This document shows, piece by piece, positions 18,232 through 29,420 of a stretch of DNA of 64,000 bases. A program made the translations under genes and the position numbers. This stretch comes from Jeotgalibaca arthritidis. Its GTDB lineage: Bacteria; Bacillota; Bacilli; Lactobacillales; Aerococcaceae. The stretch covers positions 2,224,001-2,288,000 of the forward strand of contig NZ_CP049740.1 in the NCBI RefSeq assembly GCF_011100465.1, written 5' to 3'. Below the pieces are notes generated by a model. The model saw nothing but the letters and a program-made list of their open reading frames with translations, searched no databases and was not told the origin of the DNA. Positions within the stretch are counted from its first letter, which is position 1. Each line of letters begins with the position of its first letter.

Positions 18232-20556
18232 CTACTTATTACAAGCTTCAATCCACTGAATCAATTCTTGGAATGGCTGGTAAATAAATAGTTTCTCAGC
18301 ATTCATTTTATTTATTCTTTGTTTATAAGTATTGGTTTCTTCCAAATTGACTTTTTCAGGTTGCGGATTTGGATTCATTATACCGTTATCAATTGTAACA
18401 AATTTTGCTTCTAAAAACACAGATATGATAAAAATCAACAAATTCTTATCAATTTTTAAGTATTGGGCCAAGGCGCTTAACTTGCTACGAACATCCATAT
18501 TTTGATGGGTTCTAAAATAACGGTAAGCATGAGCAAATACCGTTTGATTAGGGATTCCCTCAGCCGTTATACTTTGAATCGGATAAGCATAAATATAATA
18601 GTTATTAAATTTATGTCTTTCCAAGAAGTAAGTCAAATAATCAAGATTACTTGGACAATCAATAATAATCAGATTTGTTAATTCCTCTTCAAATGGCGGG
18701 ATATCATCTCTACTTTCCAATAAAACGGAGACACTGCTATTTGGCAAGTGATCAGCTGTTTTCTCAAAAAATGCACGGTTAAAGAACAGATAAACACTAT
18801 TCTCAATTTTAAGAGACTCGTCTTGGACATGAGATGTTCGCTTATCAAAAAACTGAACATGGTCAATGGTCAAATCTTTTAACTGTAATTGTGGTTTCGA
18901 TAAATCTCGCCAGGTATTAATCCCCAATTCCCCTATTACGGATATGGCTTCCTTTTCAGGCATAAACTGCGCTAAATGCCCTTTGTTGAAACCAATGACA
19001 TCAAGTGCTTGTTTTTCGGTATGTAGAGAAAATTTAAGGTGCTTTTGATCTGCTCCTATTTGTTTAATATTTTGTGCAGGGACATCCTTAAAGGCAAAGA
19101 TTGGTTTAGGATTATCTGTTCCAAAAGGTTTCAACTGATCAATCTCATTTAGAAAATCCAAAGTAACTTCATCAACATCTAAGTACTCATCAACCTCGAT
19201 TGTCGCACCTTGCTTAATCTGTTCAGCATAGACTGATGTGAAGTTATTCAGCGCATAACTTAATTGACTAACTTGGTCAACACTAACACTCAAACCAGCA
19301 GCCATCTTATGGCCACCAAATTTCAGAATACAATCTGAGCAAGCAGATAATGCTTGATAAAGGTGAACAGCATCGATACTTCGACCTGACCCTTTAGCAA
19401 TCCCCGTTTCTGAATTTTCAGCAAGCAAAATAGTTGGTCGACCTGTTTCTTCAACTAACCGACTTGCAACGATACCTAAAACACCTTCATGCCAAGTCGG
19501 ATCACTTAAAACGATGATATTTGGCAGAGACGAGAGTTGTTCTAGTTTAGCTGTCGCTGATTCAACAATCTCACTGACAATGGCTTGTCTTTTCGAATTT
19601 GTTTGTTGAATTTCTTCGACCACTTCTTCCAGGCGTTCTTCATCAAAGGAAGTCAATAATTCGACTCCAGGAGAAGCATCTCCTAAACGACCGAGTGCAT
19701 TTAAGCGAGGACCAATGGTGAAGCCAATGGTTTCCTCATCAACACCTTCTAGAGAAGTTCCCGCTTTTTCTAATAACATCAATAAGCCGATACGTTCGCT
19801 TTGTTTTAAAATTTCTAATCCTTTTTTTACAAGCCATCTGTTCTCATCTGTTAAACTAACTAAGTCTGCAATAGTCCCTATAGCTGCAATATCAAAGTAT
19901 TCGTAAGGGATTCGGTCTTGAAGTGCGCCAGCTAATTTTAAGGCAACGCCTGCTCCAGATAAATCAGAAAATGGATAGTCAGCAGATGGATGGTTAGGAT
20001 GAACGATGGCATAAGCGTTAGGTAATTCTATAGGTAATTCATGGTGGTCAGTAACAATCACATCAACACCTTTTTCATTAGCTAATTGGATGGCATCATG
20101 TCCCATAACGCCGTTGTCGCAAGTTACAATCAGCTCAATACCACTTTCAATTTGCTCTTGAAAGACACGTTTATTAGGGCCGTAACCATCTTTAAAACGG
20201 TTAGGCAAATAGAAAGTTACGTTTCCGCCCAATTCTTCGATTGCTTCAACTAAAATAGCCGTACTAGTTATGCCATCAGCGTCATAGTCACCATAAACCA
20301 ATATAGCTTCTTCCGATTCAATTGCTTGGAAGATCCGATTGACTGCCCGTTCCATATCATAAAGCAGAAATGGATCGTGGTAAGCTACGTCACTCTGATG
20401 AATGAAGTCATTTATTTTCTCGATTGTATCTAGATTCCGCTGTAAACATAGTTTTAAAAAAGCTTGACTATAAGTTGTCTCTTCAGCTAAATGACTGATG
20501 ACATGCTCGTCAAACGGATACTCTTTTTGTTTCCAGTTCATTCTTGCATCTAACAA
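18232..20556 (-). CDS. recJ: Single-stranded-DNA-specific exonuclease RecJ
   Basis: A 774-residue 5'-3' ssDNA exonuclease of the DHH family, used in recombination and mismatch and base-excision repair. Motif I is VYGDYDADGITS and motif III DHHELP, with the DHHA1 domain (GSGRSIDAV, FGGHKMAAG) and the OB domain after it. The C-terminal extension of about 200 residues is the Gram-positive RecJ C domain. The TTG at 20556 has GGGAG eight bases upstream, while the next ATG (20541) would be too far from it. It is co-oriented with apt. Confidence 0.95.
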   Translation of the reverse strand: MLDARMNWKQKEYPFDEHVISHLAEETTYSQAFLKLCLQRNLDTIEKINDFIHQSDVAYHDPFLLYDMERAVNRIFQAIESEEAILVYGDYDADGITSTAILVEAIEELGGNVTFYLPNRFKDGYGPNKRVFQEQIESGIELIVTCDNGVMGHDAIQLANEKGVDVIVTDHHELPIELPNAYAIVHPNHPSADYPFSDLSGAGVALKLAGALQDRIPYEYFDIAAIGTIADLVSLTDENRWLVKKGLEILKQSERIGLLMLLEKAGTSLEGVDEETIGFTIGPRLNALGRLGDASPGVELLTSFDEERLEEVVEEIQQTNSKRQAIVSEIVESATAKLEQLSSLPNIIVLSDPTWHEGVLGIVASRLVEETGRPTILLAENSETGIAKGSGRSIDAVHLYQALSACSDCILKFGGHKMAAGLSVSVDQVSQLSYALNNFTSVYAEQIKQGATIEVDEYLDVDEVTLDFLNEIDQLKPFGTDNPKPIFAFKDVPAQNIKQIGADQKHLKFSLHTEKQALDVIGFNKGHLAQFMPEKEAISVIGELGINTWRDLSKPQLQLKDLTIDHVQFFDKRTSHVQDESLKIENSVYLFFNRAFFEKTADHLPNSSVSVLLESRDDIPPFEEELTNLIIIDCPSNLDYLTYFLERHKFNNYYIYAYPIQSITAEGIPNQTVFAHAYRYFRTHQNMDVRSKLSALAQYLKIDKNLLIFIISVFLEAKFVTIDNGIMNPNPQPEKVNLEETNTYKQRINKMNAEKLFIYQPFQELIQWIEACNK

Positions 20557-20582
20557 ATTATTATCTCCCTCTTTTTCATTTC

Positions 20583-20612
20583 AAAGAAAATTCGCCTGTT
20601 AAAAACAGGCGA
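20583..20612 (-). terminator. Terminator after the LapA-like gene
   Basis: A perfect 9-bp stem TCGCCTGTT/AACAGGCGA (20592-20600 / 20604-20612) is followed on the minus strand by ATTTTCTTTG. Confidence 0.75.
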
Positions 20613-20627
20613 TTATCATTTCTATTT

Positions 20628-21056
20628 CTATTCAATAGGATCTTGTGAGGTCGGTTTAGCGATATTTACATTATTGTAAGTGATTTGATTAACTAGTTCA
20701 TTTTCTAAACTGTTAATTTTATTATCTTTACCGCTAATGGTCTCCTCAAGTGCTGTTATTTTTTCAGTGTACTCAGCTTTAATCTCATCTCTTAATTGAC
20801 TGGACTGACTTTCAAGTTGTGAAATTTCAGCTCGTAGGGTCTTTAATTCCTTTTTCCGATGAACACTTGCCATTGTTGAAACAAGTAATGTTAATAAGGC
20901 TCCTAATAGTAAAGATACAAAGATGATAATAATAAGCGGTGCAGCAAACGTTGTGAACCCAAAACTAACGGGCACACTTTCCACGTTTAAAACAGCAAAC
21001 ACACTGATAATGGTCATTAAGACAATTATTAATACTAATCTCCATTGATTTTTCAT
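20628..21056 (-). CDS. LapA / DUF1049-type membrane protein with coiled coil
   Basis: A 142-residue protein with two N-terminal transmembrane helices (LVLIIVLMTIISVFAV and APLIIIIFVSLLLGALL) joined by NVESVPVSFGF, the pattern of the LapA_dom (DUF1049) family. A long predicted coiled coil then runs from RKKELKTLRAEI to the end. In Gram-negatives the family works with LapB at the membrane; its role in Firmicutes is unclear. The ATG at 21056 was preferred over two upstream GTG codons because GAGGTG sits eight bases before it. Confidence 0.8.
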   Translation of the reverse strand: MKNQWRLVLIIVLMTIISVFAVLNVESVPVSFGFTTFAAPLIIIIFVSLLLGALLTLLVSTMASVHRKKELKTLRAEISQLESQSSQLRDEIKAEYTEKITALEETISGKDNKINSLENELVNQITYNNVNIAKPTSQDPIE

Positions 21057-21082
21057 CACTAACACACCTCACATGTTAACTT

Positions 21083-22012
21083 TTATTTACTTAACGGAAT
21101 GTCAAATTCATCATAGTCATGAACTAAAGTTGAATTTGGGAAAATAGCTTGGGCATCATTTTGCAGTTGTGCCTGTTCTTTCCCTACATATCGTGAAGAG
21201 ATATGGGTTAAGTAAAGCTGGCTACTGTTTGATTCTTTAGCTACTTTAGCAGCATCTACACAGGTAGAATGGAAATAATCTCTCGCAATCTTTTGATTAT
21301 CCTTTGAGAAAGTTGATTCATGGACTAACACATCTGAGTTCATGGCTAGTTGTGTACTAGCAGGAGTTCGTTTTGTATCACCTAAAATGGTTACTGTTCT
21401 CCCCTTCACAGAAGGACCAATGTAGTCATTCCCATTAACTGTTCGACCATCTGGTAAAGTCACCGTCTGCCCATTTTTTAGTTTTCCATATAATGGTCCA
21501 GCTGGAATATTATCCGCTTTTAATTTCTCAACTAACAGCTCACCGACATAGTCAGCCTCTTCGATTCTGAACCCATAGGAAGGCATGCCATGCGCTAATT
21601 TTGCACAAGTCACTTTAAAGGTTTTATCTTCAAAGACTACCCCGTCTTCTTCTATTTCATGGAAAAAAATCGGATAGCGTAAATGGGATTGGGAAACTCT
21701 TAGACTCGTTAAGACAAAGTCTTTGATTCCTTTTGGTCCGTATATCGTCAATGGCGTATCGCCACCTTGGAAAGCGCGGCTACTTAGAAAACCAGGAAGA
21801 CCAAAAATATGGTCCCCATGTAAATGTGTGATAAAAATCTTATTAACTTTACGAGGTTTTAAGGTTGTTCGTAAAATACGTTGTTGTGTACCCTCTCCAC
21901 AATCAAACAGCCAAATGTCATTTCGTTCATCTAATAGTTTTAGCGCAATACAGGATAGATTTCGATTGGTTGACGGGACACCAGATCCCGTCCCCAAAAA
22001 TTGAATTTTCAT
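21083..22012 (-). CDS. rnz: Ribonuclease Z (tRNase Z)
   Basis: A 309-residue metallo-beta-lactamase-fold endonuclease that removes 3' trailers from tRNA precursors lacking encoded CCA. The zinc motif THLHGDHIFG is at about 62-71. GDTKR and the late histidine motif (THISSRY) are present, and the N-terminus FLGTGSGVPS is diagnostic. It follows obgE and precedes the LapA-like gene. The ribosome binding site is weak. Confidence 0.96.
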   Translation of the reverse strand: MKIQFLGTGSGVPSTNRNLSCIALKLLDERNDIWLFDCGEGTQQRILRTTLKPRKVNKIFITHLHGDHIFGLPGFLSSRAFQGGDTPLTIYGPKGIKDFVLTSLRVSQSHLRYPIFFHEIEEDGVVFEDKTFKVTCAKLAHGMPSYGFRIEEADYVGELLVEKLKADNIPAGPLYGKLKNGQTVTLPDGRTVNGNDYIGPSVKGRTVTILGDTKRTPASTQLAMNSDVLVHESTFSKDNQKIARDYFHSTCVDAAKVAKESNSSQLYLTHISSRYVGKEQAQLQNDAQAIFPNSTLVHDYDEFDIPLSK

Positions 22013-22048
22013 GATGCAAACACTCGTTTCTCTTCATCTAGCGGGTTT

Positions 22049-23356
22049 TTAGTCTACGAATTCAAATTCGTAATCCATAATACGGACAAGATCGCCGTCT
22101 TCTGCCCCACGTTGACGAAGTTTTTGGTCGATTCCCATTCCACGAAGTTGACGAGCAAAACGCATGATGCTTTCATCATGGTGGAAGTTCGTCATCAAGA
22201 ATAGTTTCTCTAGTTTCTCACCACTTAATATCCATGTACGGTCTGGATCGCGGTTAATAATAATTTCATCAGATGGATCATCCAATTTATATTCAACAGA
22301 GCGAATTAATTCTTCTTCATCAAATAATGGGAATGCTTCTGTATGTTCCAGTAATTCTGCTGTGTAATCTAACAACGGGCCGAAGCCTTTGTTTTGGTAT
22401 GCAGAAATCTCAAATATTTTTGGAACATCTTGTCCAGCAAATTTTTCTTCTAATTTTTGACTGAATTTAGCAAGTTCTTCTTCAGCGCCTTCAACATCCA
22501 TTTTGTTAGCAACAATGACTGTTGGGCGTTCAAGTAATTTTAACTCATAGTTTTCCAATTCAGCATTGATTTTTTCATAGTCATCGAATGGATCTCTACC
22601 TTCAGTAGCTCCCATATCAATAACATGTAAAATAACACGTGTGCGTTCAATATGACGCAAGAATTGAATTCCTAAACCAACACCTTGTGATGCCCCTTCA
22701 ATCAGACCTGGTAAATCGGCCATAGCAAATTGACCGCCACTTGGTGCTTGTACCATACCTAAGTTAGGCACAATAGTTGTAAAGTGATAAGCAGCAATTT
22801 TTGGTTTTGCCTTTGATACAACTGATAGAATAGTAGACTTACCTACTGATGGGAAGCCAACTAACCCAACGTCAGCGATAACTTTCAATTCTAGATTTAG
22901 AACAAATTCTTCCCCTGGTTCGCCATTCTCAGCGATTTCTGGGGCTGGGTTTCTAGGTGACGCAAACTTAATGTTTCCTCGTCCACCACGACCACCTTTA
23001 GCAACAACTAATTGTTGACCAATTTCGGTTAAATCTCCCATTAACTCATTTGTTTCTGCATTACGAACAATCGTACCTGGTGGCACTTTCACGTAAGTAT
23101 CTTTTGCAGATTTACCGTATTTACTTTTACTCATTCCATGTTCGCCAGGGATACCTCGGAAATGACGATTGTAACGGAAATCAAGCAAAGTGCGTAGTCC
23201 AGGGTCTACTTCAAAGATGATACTACCGCCCTTACCGCCATCGCCGCCTGCTGGTCCGCCATCTGGTACATATTTCTCACGTCTAAATGCAACCATGCCG
23301 TCTCCGCCATTACCGGCCTTTACATTAATCTGTGCGTGATCTAAAAACATTGACAT
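22049..23356 (-). CDS. obgE: GTPase ObgE/CgtA
   Basis: A 435-residue GTPase that acts in 50S ribosome assembly and the stringent response. The glycine-rich Obg fold (about 1-158, [14 protein letters not shown]) is followed by the G domain: G1 [10 protein letters not shown]3 [10 protein letters not shown]4 NKMD. The C-terminal OCT domain (about 355-435) ends the protein. AGGAGG is eight bases before the ATG. It is followed by rnz. Confidence 0.97.
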   Translation of the reverse strand: MSMFLDHAQINVKAGNGGDGMVAFRREKYVPDGGPAGGDGGKGGSIIFEVDPGLRTLLDFRYNRHFRGIPGEHGMSKSKYGKSAKDTYVKVPPGTIVRNAETNELMGDLTEIGQQLVVAKGGRGGRGNIKFASPRNPAPEIAENGEPGEEFVLNLELKVIADVGLVGFPSVGKSTILSVVSKAKPKIAAYHFTTIVPNLGMVQAPSGGQFAMADLPGLIEGASQGVGLGIQFLRHIERTRVILHVIDMGATEGRDPFDDYEKINAELENYELKLLERPTVIVANKMDVEGAEEELAKFSQKLEEKFAGQDVPKIFEISAYQNKGFGPLLDYTAELLEHTEAFPLFDEEELIRSVEYKLDDPSDEIIINRDPDRTWILSGEKLEKLFLMTNFHHDESIMRFARQLRGMGIDQKLRQRGAEDGDLVRIMDYEFEFVD

Positions 23357-23506
23357 ATTGATGTCCTCCTTGGATATAAGAAGTCTTAACTCCTATATCC
23401 TCGTTTCTCTTTATTATTTAGCAAACATTCTTTACTAGTCTACTCTAATTTAACACATTGAGCGACCGACATAAAGAATATTTATCTTTGATTTTAAAAC
23501 AATAGG

Positions 23507-23533
23507 AAAGGCTAGGACACTATCCTAGCCTTT
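23507..23533 (-). terminator. Hairpin after glyS
   Basis: A perfect 11-bp stem (23507-23517 / 23523-23533) with a 5-nt loop lies 15 bp after the glyS stop. The T-tract is short (TTTCC), so termination may be partial. Confidence 0.7.
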
Positions 23534-23548
23534 CGTTGACTTGAATCA

Positions 23549-25612
23549 TTACTTTGTGATTAAACGTCTAACATCAGCGAACTCTAAAATAAGCTCTGTT
23601 AAACTTGCTAAAAGGTTCAAGCGATTATTTCGAACTGCTTCGTCATCAACCATAACCATGTTTTCATCAAAGAAAGTGGTAATAACTGGTGCAATTTCTT
23701 TTAATAGATCGTAGCGTTCTTCAGAATTTGCTTTATCCCAAAGTGTTTTTACGTGGTTAATTTGAACATGTAAGTTCTTCTCACTAGCTGTTTCAAACAC
23801 GTTACTATCAGTATCAAATGGTTTTTCGATTTGATGTGAAATATTAACTACACGGGCTAATGCTTCAATCACTGCTTTGTAATCATCATCTGATTGATGG
23901 CTATGAAGTGTTTGACCATTTTCAATCAATTCTAGCAAGTTATTTTCAGTTGAACCAAGAATCGCATCTTGCACGTCATGGTTAACATGATAGCCTTGTA
24001 ATTTTTGTTGAATACGACCTTTAGCAAACTGAATAAATTGATTAATCAATTGCGCTTTTTCGTCATTGTTTTCAAGGGCGTACACAGTTTCCAAAGCCTG
24101 TTGCAAGAAACTGTCTAACGGCAATGTCCAATGGAAATTTTCAAGAATTTGGACAACACCAATCATTTGTCTTCTTAAGGCGTAAGGGTCATTAGAACCG
24201 GTTGGAATCATATCAACTTTAAAGAAACTAATAATGCTATCTAATTTATCAGCAAGAGCTAAGACTGCACCAATAGCTGTTTGTGGTAAGTCACCGTCAC
24301 TTGAAAGCGGCAAGTAGCGTTCTCTAATTGCAGTCGCAACTTCCGGATGTTCACCTTTTAGAATCGCATATTTTTCACCCATGATTCCTTGTAATTCAGG
24401 GAATTCTCCGACCATGTTTGAAACAAGGTCAAAGTTATAGATTTCTGCTGCACGTTTTAGCAATGCTTGAGAATCTTCATCCAAAGCAACCATTTCAGCA
24501 ATAGCTGCTGCTAGTAAACCCGTATGGGCTGTCTTTTGAGCGATTGATCCAATTTTAGCATGGAATGACACGCTCTCTAATTTCTTAAGTGCCTCGTCGA
24601 TGGTTTGCTTCTTATCTTCTTCAAAGAAGAATAAGGCATCTTCCAAACGAGCTGTTAACACCTTGCGGTTTCCTTTTTTAACCATATCAATATGTTCTGC
24701 ATTACCGTTACGAACTGAAATAAAGTAAGGTAGCAATTGACCATCAGCAGAAGTCACTTCAAAGTAACGTTGGTGGTCTTTCATACTTGTAATTAACACT
24801 TCTTCTGGTAGCGATAAGTATTTTTCATCGAAACTGCCAAAGAATGCCGTTGGATATTCAACTAAAGAAACAACTTCCTCCATTAATGTTTCATCAGCTG
24901 GGATAATCCAAGCATTTTCTTTTTCAATCTCAGCAATTTGATGGCTAATCATCGTTTTACGTTCGTCTAAATCAGCAATAACAAATTGCTCTCTTAGTTT
25001 TTCAGTATAGTCTGCTGCATGGTCAAATGTAGCTGTTTGTCCTAAGAATCGGTGACCTCGCGATTGACGACCACTTTCTAAGTCAAGGAAAGTAAATGGA
25101 ATAATGTCATTATCCAACATGGCAACTAACCAATGAATCGGACGAATATACTCATACGAACTATTTCCCCAGTGCATCGTAATTGGGAATGTCATGGCAT
25201 CGATAACTTGTCCTAAATTTGTTAGGACATCTTTTGTTTCTTTACCAAGAACTTCTTTATTGGCATAAACGTATTCGACACCCTTTAATTCTTCAAAGTA
25301 AAGGTCTGCTTCGGTAACACCTTGTCCTCTTGCAAATCCAAGTGCAGCTTTTGTCCAATTACCATCAGCATCGACAGCTATTTTTTTTGCTGGTCCTTTT
25401 GCTTTTTCATGAAGATCTTCTTGTTTATCTGCTAAACCATGAACCATAACAGCAAGTCGTCTTGGTGTTCCAAAATAATCAATTCGGTCGAAAGTAAGAC
25501 GATTTACTTTCAAAAATTGTTCCATACGTTCTTTTAATTGTTGGCTACTACTCTTCACATAACGTGCAGGTACTTCTTCTAAACCAATTTCTAATAATAA
25601 TGTTCCGCTCAT
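23549..25612 (-). CDS. glyS: Glycyl-tRNA synthetase beta subunit
   Basis: A 687-residue beta subunit of the bacterial alpha2-beta2 GlyRS, responsible for most tRNA recognition. It begins [18 protein letters not shown] and has the family motifs [28 protein letters not shown] and DPYALRRQ. The ATG overlaps the glyQ stop by four bases (ATGA), so the subunits are coupled. Confidence 0.97.
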   Translation of the reverse strand: MSGTLLLEIGLEEVPARYVKSSSQQLKERMEQFLKVNRLTFDRIDYFGTPRRLAVMVHGLADKQEDLHEKAKGPAKKIAVDADGNWTKAALGFARGQGVTEADLYFEELKGVEYVYANKEVLGKETKDVLTNLGQVIDAMTFPITMHWGNSSYEYIRPIHWLVAMLDNDIIPFTFLDLESGRQSRGHRFLGQTATFDHAADYTEKLREQFVIADLDERKTMISHQIAEIEKENAWIIPADETLMEEVVSLVEYPTAFFGSFDEKYLSLPEEVLITSMKDHQRYFEVTSADGQLLPYFISVRNGNAEHIDMVKKGNRKVLTARLEDALFFFEEDKKQTIDEALKKLESVSFHAKIGSIAQKTAHTGLLAAAIAEMVALDEDSQALLKRAAEIYNFDLVSNMVGEFPELQGIMGEKYAILKGEHPEVATAIRERYLPLSSDGDLPQTAIGAVLALADKLDSIISFFKVDMIPTGSNDPYALRRQMIGVVQILENFHWTLPLDSFLQQALETVYALENNDEKAQLINQFIQFAKGRIQQKLQGYHVNHDVQDAILGSTENNLLELIENGQTLHSHQSDDDYKAVIEALARVVNISHQIEKPFDTDSNVFETASEKNLHVQINHVKTLWDKANSEERYDLLKEIAPVITTFFDENMVMVDDEAVRNNRLNLLASLTELILEFADVRRLITK

Positions 25613-26526
25613 GCTTGTTCCTCCTTCAATAAACGTTGACGTTCTTCTTCTGAAAGAAGTGGGAAACCAAGATTACGTCTTGATTCAACGAATGCTTTTG
25701 CTAACTTACGGGCCATATTTCTAATTTTTGCTAAAAATCCAGCGCGGTCTGTAGCAGAAACCACTCCTCTGGCATCTAACAAGTTAAACGCATGCGAGCA
25801 TTTTAAGACATAATCATAAGCTGGATGGATTAAGCCATTGTCAATTTGTTTCATTGCTTCTTCTGCGTAGGCATTGAATAAATTCATTAGTAATTCTGGA
25901 TCGCTTTCTTCAAATGAATATTTTGAATGTTCATATTCTGGTTGATAGAAAATTTCGCCATATTTAACGCCTTCTACCCAGTCAAGGTCGTAAACATTTT
26001 CAACATCTTGGATATACGATGCCAAACGTTCAATCCCATAAGTTAATTCACTCGTTACAGGGCTACATTGTAAGCCGCCAACTTGTTGGAAGTAAGTAAA
26101 TTGGGTAATTTCCATACCATCTAACCAAACTTCCCAACCTAAACCAGCACATCCTAGTGATGGGTTTTCCCAGTTATCTTCAACAAAACGGATATCATGC
26201 TCTAACGGGTTAATTCCTAAAGCTTCCAAACTCTTTAAATAAAGTTCTTGGATGTTGTCAGGTGACGGCTTCATTACAACTTGGAATTGATGATGTTGAT
26301 ATAGTCTGTTTGGGTTATCACCATAACGGCCGTCAGCTGGTCGTCTCGATGGTTCTACATATGCTGCATTCCAAGGTTCTGGACCAATTGCACGCAAGAA
26401 GGTATACGGACTCATTGTCCCTGCTCCTTTTTCCGTGTCATATGCATTTAAAAGCAGACAGCCTTGCTCTGCCCAATAATTTTGAAGGATTTGTATCATT
26501 CTTTGAACGGTTACTTTTTCTTCCAT
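25609..26526 (-). CDS. glyQ: Glycyl-tRNA synthetase alpha subunit
   Basis: A 305-residue catalytic class II synthetase subunit. The diagnostic [29 protein letters not shown] and FTYFQQVGG motifs are all present. The frame runs 24 codons further upstream into the leader, but the ATG at 26526 has GAGGAG at normal distance and matches the family N-terminus. Expression should be controlled by the T-box upstream, which senses uncharged tRNA-Gly. Confidence 0.97.
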   Translation of the reverse strand: MEEKVTVQRMIQILQNYWAEQGCLLLNAYDTEKGAGTMSPYTFLRAIGPEPWNAAYVEPSRRPADGRYGDNPNRLYQHHQFQVVMKPSPDNIQELYLKSLEALGINPLEHDIRFVEDNWENPSLGCAGLGWEVWLDGMEITQFTYFQQVGGLQCSPVTSELTYGIERLASYIQDVENVYDLDWVEGVKYGEIFYQPEYEHSKYSFEESDPELLMNLFNAYAEEAMKQIDNGLIHPAYDYVLKCSHAFNLLDARGVVSATDRAGFLAKIRNMARKLAKAFVESRRNLGFPLLSEEERQRLLKEEQA

Positions 26527-26563
26527 AGTGATTCTCCTCATTTCTTTTCCTTTAATAATAGAC

Positions 26564-26778
26564 AAAAAAACGCCCCTATGCTGCTCGCGGAGCAACATAG
26601 GGACGAGTTTATACTCGCGGTTCCACCCTATTTCTGGTTAAGACCAGCTCTTCATTGGTAAAACTCAGATGTGCCTTTCCATGACAACTGTATGCGTTTG
26701 GCTCTCACCTATCCAAACTCGCTTTAGCATCATATTGTATGTACTCTCATCGTCAACGTTCTTATTTATTTATAACCA
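26564..26778 (-). promoter_or_regulatory. T-box riboswitch of glyQS (tRNA-Gly sensing)
   Basis: On the minus strand the conserved T-box core AGGGTGGAACCGCG lies at 26616-26629. It is followed by a long terminator helix (CCCTATG at 26574-26580 with its partner up to 26602) and seven T (26564-26570). Stem I carries AGAGTA on its 5' side and GAAAGGCA on its 3' side. The specifier codon read there is GGC (26673-26675), a glycine codon, which fits the gene controlled. Confidence 0.93.
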
Positions 26779-26780
26779 TA

Positions 26781-26809
26781 ATAGTAAACAGTTAGCCTAT
26801 TAAAGTCAA
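26781..26809 (-). promoter_or_regulatory. Promoter of the glyQS T-box leader
   Basis: TTGACT (26804-26809) and TACTAT (26781-26786) on the minus strand are 17 bp apart, just before the T-box stem I. Confidence 0.75.
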
Positions 26810-26814
26810 GGTTT

Positions 26815-27627
26815 TTATGTGTTTTCAGATTCATCAGCTTTACGTTTCTCAACTGACAATTGCAAGGTATTCTCCCATTCCTTCATTTGATCAATGTAGG
26901 ATTTACTTTTTAGTTTGATTCCAACATACTCATCATAAAGAAAATCAATAAAGTCTTGAATAGCCTTTTTAGTGTCATCTTTTAGTGAAATACGCTCCAC
27001 TTGATTGGGCTTAATTTTTAAAAAAATGCGACAAAAATGAATAGCGGCTGGATGAGCATGCAGGCGGTGGCTGTCCTCATGAAAATGATTGGTGCATAAT
27101 ACACCTGAATGCTTAGCCGAATAATCAAAAGGTTCATTTGGATTCCCACAAATTCGACAAGCTGATAACTGCGGATGAACACCAAAATACTTTAACAGAT
27201 TCATTTCATAGACATTCATAATGGTTTGACCATCATTCTTATTGTTCATTGCACCTAATGATTGTTGTAGCAATTCGAACAGCTCTTTGTTTGGTATACG
27301 GTCTTCCATAGCAGCATCAGCTAAATTAGCCATATAGGTGGCATAAGCATTCAAATAAACATCTTGCTGAATAGCTGTATAGTTTTCAGCCGACTGATAG
27401 TCTCTTAAAAAAGACAAACCATCATCATTTATGGTCCCAATATAGCTAGCGTGTGTAAAGGGGAGTAACGATGCCTTCATTTGGAAATTTGACTTAAAGT
27501 AATGCCGTACAAAAAACATGCGTTTTCCATGCTCAAGTGTAAAAATCTTAACGAGTGCATCCGTTTCCTTATGCTTTCTAACCGAAATAACAATCCCTTG
27601 GAATGTTTGAAAGCCTGTTTTACTCAT
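26815..27627 (-). CDS. recO: DNA repair protein RecO
   Basis: A 270-residue recombination mediator that helps load RecA in the RecFOR pathway. An N-terminal OB-fold ([19 protein letters not shown]) is followed by a helical domain. A zinc motif is also present (CRICGNP, then CTNH). Its ATG lies inside the last codons of era (ATGAGTAA, 8-nt overlap), so I took 27627 rather than the longer frame reaching 27675. The era-recO order is conserved. Confidence 0.93.
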   Translation of the reverse strand: MSKTGFQTFQGIVISVRKHKETDALVKIFTLEHGKRMFFVRHYFKSNFQMKASLLPFTHASYIGTINDDGLSFLRDYQSAENYTAIQQDVYLNAYATYMANLADAAMEDRIPNKELFELLQQSLGAMNNKNDGQTIMNVYEMNLLKYFGVHPQLSACRICGNPNEPFDYSAKHSGVLCTNHFHEDSHRLHAHPAAIHFCRIFLKIKPNQVERISLKDDTKKAIQDFIDFLYDEYVGIKLKSKSYIDQMKEWENTLQLSVEKRKADESENT

Positions 27628-28531
27628 AATCTTTCTTGCGGTAACCATATTCTTGTAAATGGGTTTGCTTATCACGCCAATCGCGTTGTACCTTTACCCA
27701 CAATTCTAAGAATATTTTATCACCTAACATGACTTCGATATCACGGCGCGCACGCGTCCCAATTTCTTTCAACATTTTGCCACCTTTACCGATAATCATC
27801 CCTTTTTGACTAGCGCGGTCTACAACGATTGTGGCATGAACATGGATTTTATTGTTCTCATTACGCTGCATGGATTCCACTACAACTGCCACCGAATGTG
27901 GAATTTCATCACGAGTTAATTGCAAGACTTTTTCACGAATAAACTCAGACACAATAAAGTATTCCGGATGATCTGTTACTTGATCTGCTGGGTAGTATTG
28001 CGGACCTTCTGGTAAATAGTTTTGAATAGTCTCTAACATGGATTCGATATTGTTACCATTTGTTGCTGAAATTGGAATAACTTCATCAAACTCTTGAACA
28101 GAGGTGTAGTCTGTAATGATTTCTAATAGAGACTCTGGGTTAATTTTATCAATTTTATTAATAATCAAAAACTTAGGCGTACGAATGTTTTTCAAACGTT
28201 CCATAATAAAGTTGTCGCCTGCTCCACGTTTTTCCTCTGCGTTAACCATGAATAACACAATATCAACTTCATTAAATGTACTGTATGCACTCTGCAACAT
28301 AAAGTCATTTAAGCGATGTTTCGGTTTATGGATACCAGGTGTATCAATAAAAACCATTTGCGCCTGATCGGTTGTGACAACGCCTTGAATCTTATTACGT
28401 GTCGTCTGTGGTGTATCACTCATAATCGCCACTTTTTGTCCGACGATACGGTTCAATAGTGTCGATTTCCCAACGTTGGGTCTTCCTATAATAGATATAA
28501 AGCCTGATTTAAATGCTTGATTGTCTTGCAT
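27620..28531 (-). CDS. era: GTPase Era
   Basis: A 303-residue GTPase binding the 3' end of 16S rRNA during 30S assembly. G1 is [10 protein letters not shown]3 [11 protein letters not shown]4 NKID. The C-terminal KH domain ([15 protein letters not shown]) is complete. It is preceded by dgkA and overlaps recO. Confidence 0.98.
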   Translation of the reverse strand: MQDNQAFKSGFISIIGRPNVGKSTLLNRIVGQKVAIMSDTPQTTRNKIQGVVTTDQAQMVFIDTPGIHKPKHRLNDFMLQSAYSTFNEVDIVLFMVNAEEKRGAGDNFIMERLKNIRTPKFLIINKIDKINPESLLEIITDYTSVQEFDEVIPISATNGNNIESMLETIQNYLPEGPQYYPADQVTDHPEYFIVSEFIREKVLQLTRDEIPHSVAVVVESMQRNENNKIHVHATIVVDRASQKGMIIGKGGKMLKEIGTRARRDIEVMLGDKIFLELWVKVQRDWRDKQTHLQEYGYRKKDYE

Positions 28532-28546
28532 AAAATAAATACCTCC

Positions 28547-28963
28547 CTAGAAAAATAATGCAAGAATTTTTGGCAGAAATATAATGGCAGCAACAATAAT
28601 AGAAAAAACTGCTGCAACTAAAACGGCTCCTGCGGCTATATCTTTAGCTTTCTTAGCCAGTGGGTGGTATTCATAATCGGTTACCATGTCCACTACCGTT
28701 TCAAATATAGTATTAACAAATTCCATCATGACAACAAGAAAAATACAACTAATAAGAGCAATCCACTCTAAGCCACTAATTTGAAAGAAAAAACCAAACA
28801 AGATGGGTAATAAGGCAATAAATGCATGATGGCGCATATTACTCTCTTCTTTTAAAATAAGTTTGACCCCATCCCAAGCATGACCAAAGGATACAAGAAA
28901 GGTAGGATTCTTCCAAATATTACGCTTTGAACTGTTATTCTTCTCTTTTGAGTCCATAGGCAT
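28547..28963 (-). CDS. dgkA: Diacylglycerol / undecaprenol kinase (DgkA family)
   Basis: A 138-residue membrane kinase with three helices. In Gram-positives this family phosphorylates undecaprenol to recycle the cell-wall lipid carrier. The conserved catalytic segments EFVNTIFETVVDMVT and AKKAKDIAAGAVL are present. The start overlaps the end of ybeY by 29 bp; an ATG two codons further in is also possible. Its companions are phoH-ybeY upstream and era downstream; the cdd gene found between dgkA and era in Bacillus is absent. Confidence 0.92.
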   Translation of the reverse strand: MPMDSKEKNNSSKRNIWKNPTFLVSFGHAWDGVKLILKEESNMRHHAFIALLPILFGFFFQISGLEWIALISCIFLVVMMEFVNTIFETVVDMVTDYEYHPLAKKAKDIAAGAVLVAAVFSIIVAAIIFLPKILALFF

Positions 28964-29420
28964 CTAATATCTCTTTCTGCAGACCAAACATTTCCTTTTC
29001 ATCTTCTTCTGTCATATGGTCATAACCATTTAAATGCAAGAATCCATGAAGGGCTAAAAAGCCAAGTTCTCTCTCAAAGCTGTGACCATAAGATTCTGCT
29101 TGTTCTGCTGTTTTATCAATCGAAATAATGATATCACCCAAATTCATTGGGAAGTCATCACCAAGTGTTTCTAGATTTACGGGGAAATCATCTTCCTCAT
29201 CATCATTTAAAGCAAAGCTAATAACATCAGTTGCTTGATCTTTGTTTCGATAGTCCCGATTAATTTCGCGAATACGCTCATTATCGACAAAACTAAGCGA
29301 TAATTCTGAATGTGGCGGAAGGTCTAAGTAAGTGGCAGCAAACGAAATAATATCAAGAACCAACGCTTCATCTTTCTCTGAAACACGGCTTGTTTCATCA
29401 ATTACATCTATATCAATCAT
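28935..29420 (-). CDS. ybeY: Endoribonuclease / rRNA maturation factor YbeY
   Basis: A 161-residue zinc metalloprotein required for 16S rRNA 3' end maturation and ribosome quality control. The zinc motif HGFLHLNGYDH (H-x3-H-x5-H, about 130-140) is intact, and DVISFAL is present. Its ATG overlaps the phoH stop (ATGA). Confidence 0.95.
   Translation of the reverse strand: MIDIDVIDETSRVSEKDEALVLDIISFAATYLDLPPHSELSLSFVDNERIREINRDYRNKDQATDVISFALNDDEEDDFPVNLETLGDDFPMNLGDIIISIDKTAEQAESYGHSFERELGFLALHGFLHLNGYDHMTEEDEKEMFGLQKEILDAYGLKREE

Noticed and set aside
26464-26661. Plus-strand ORF over the glyQ 5' end and leader
   Set aside because: It is antisense to the T-box riboswitch and glyQ, with no ribosome binding site.
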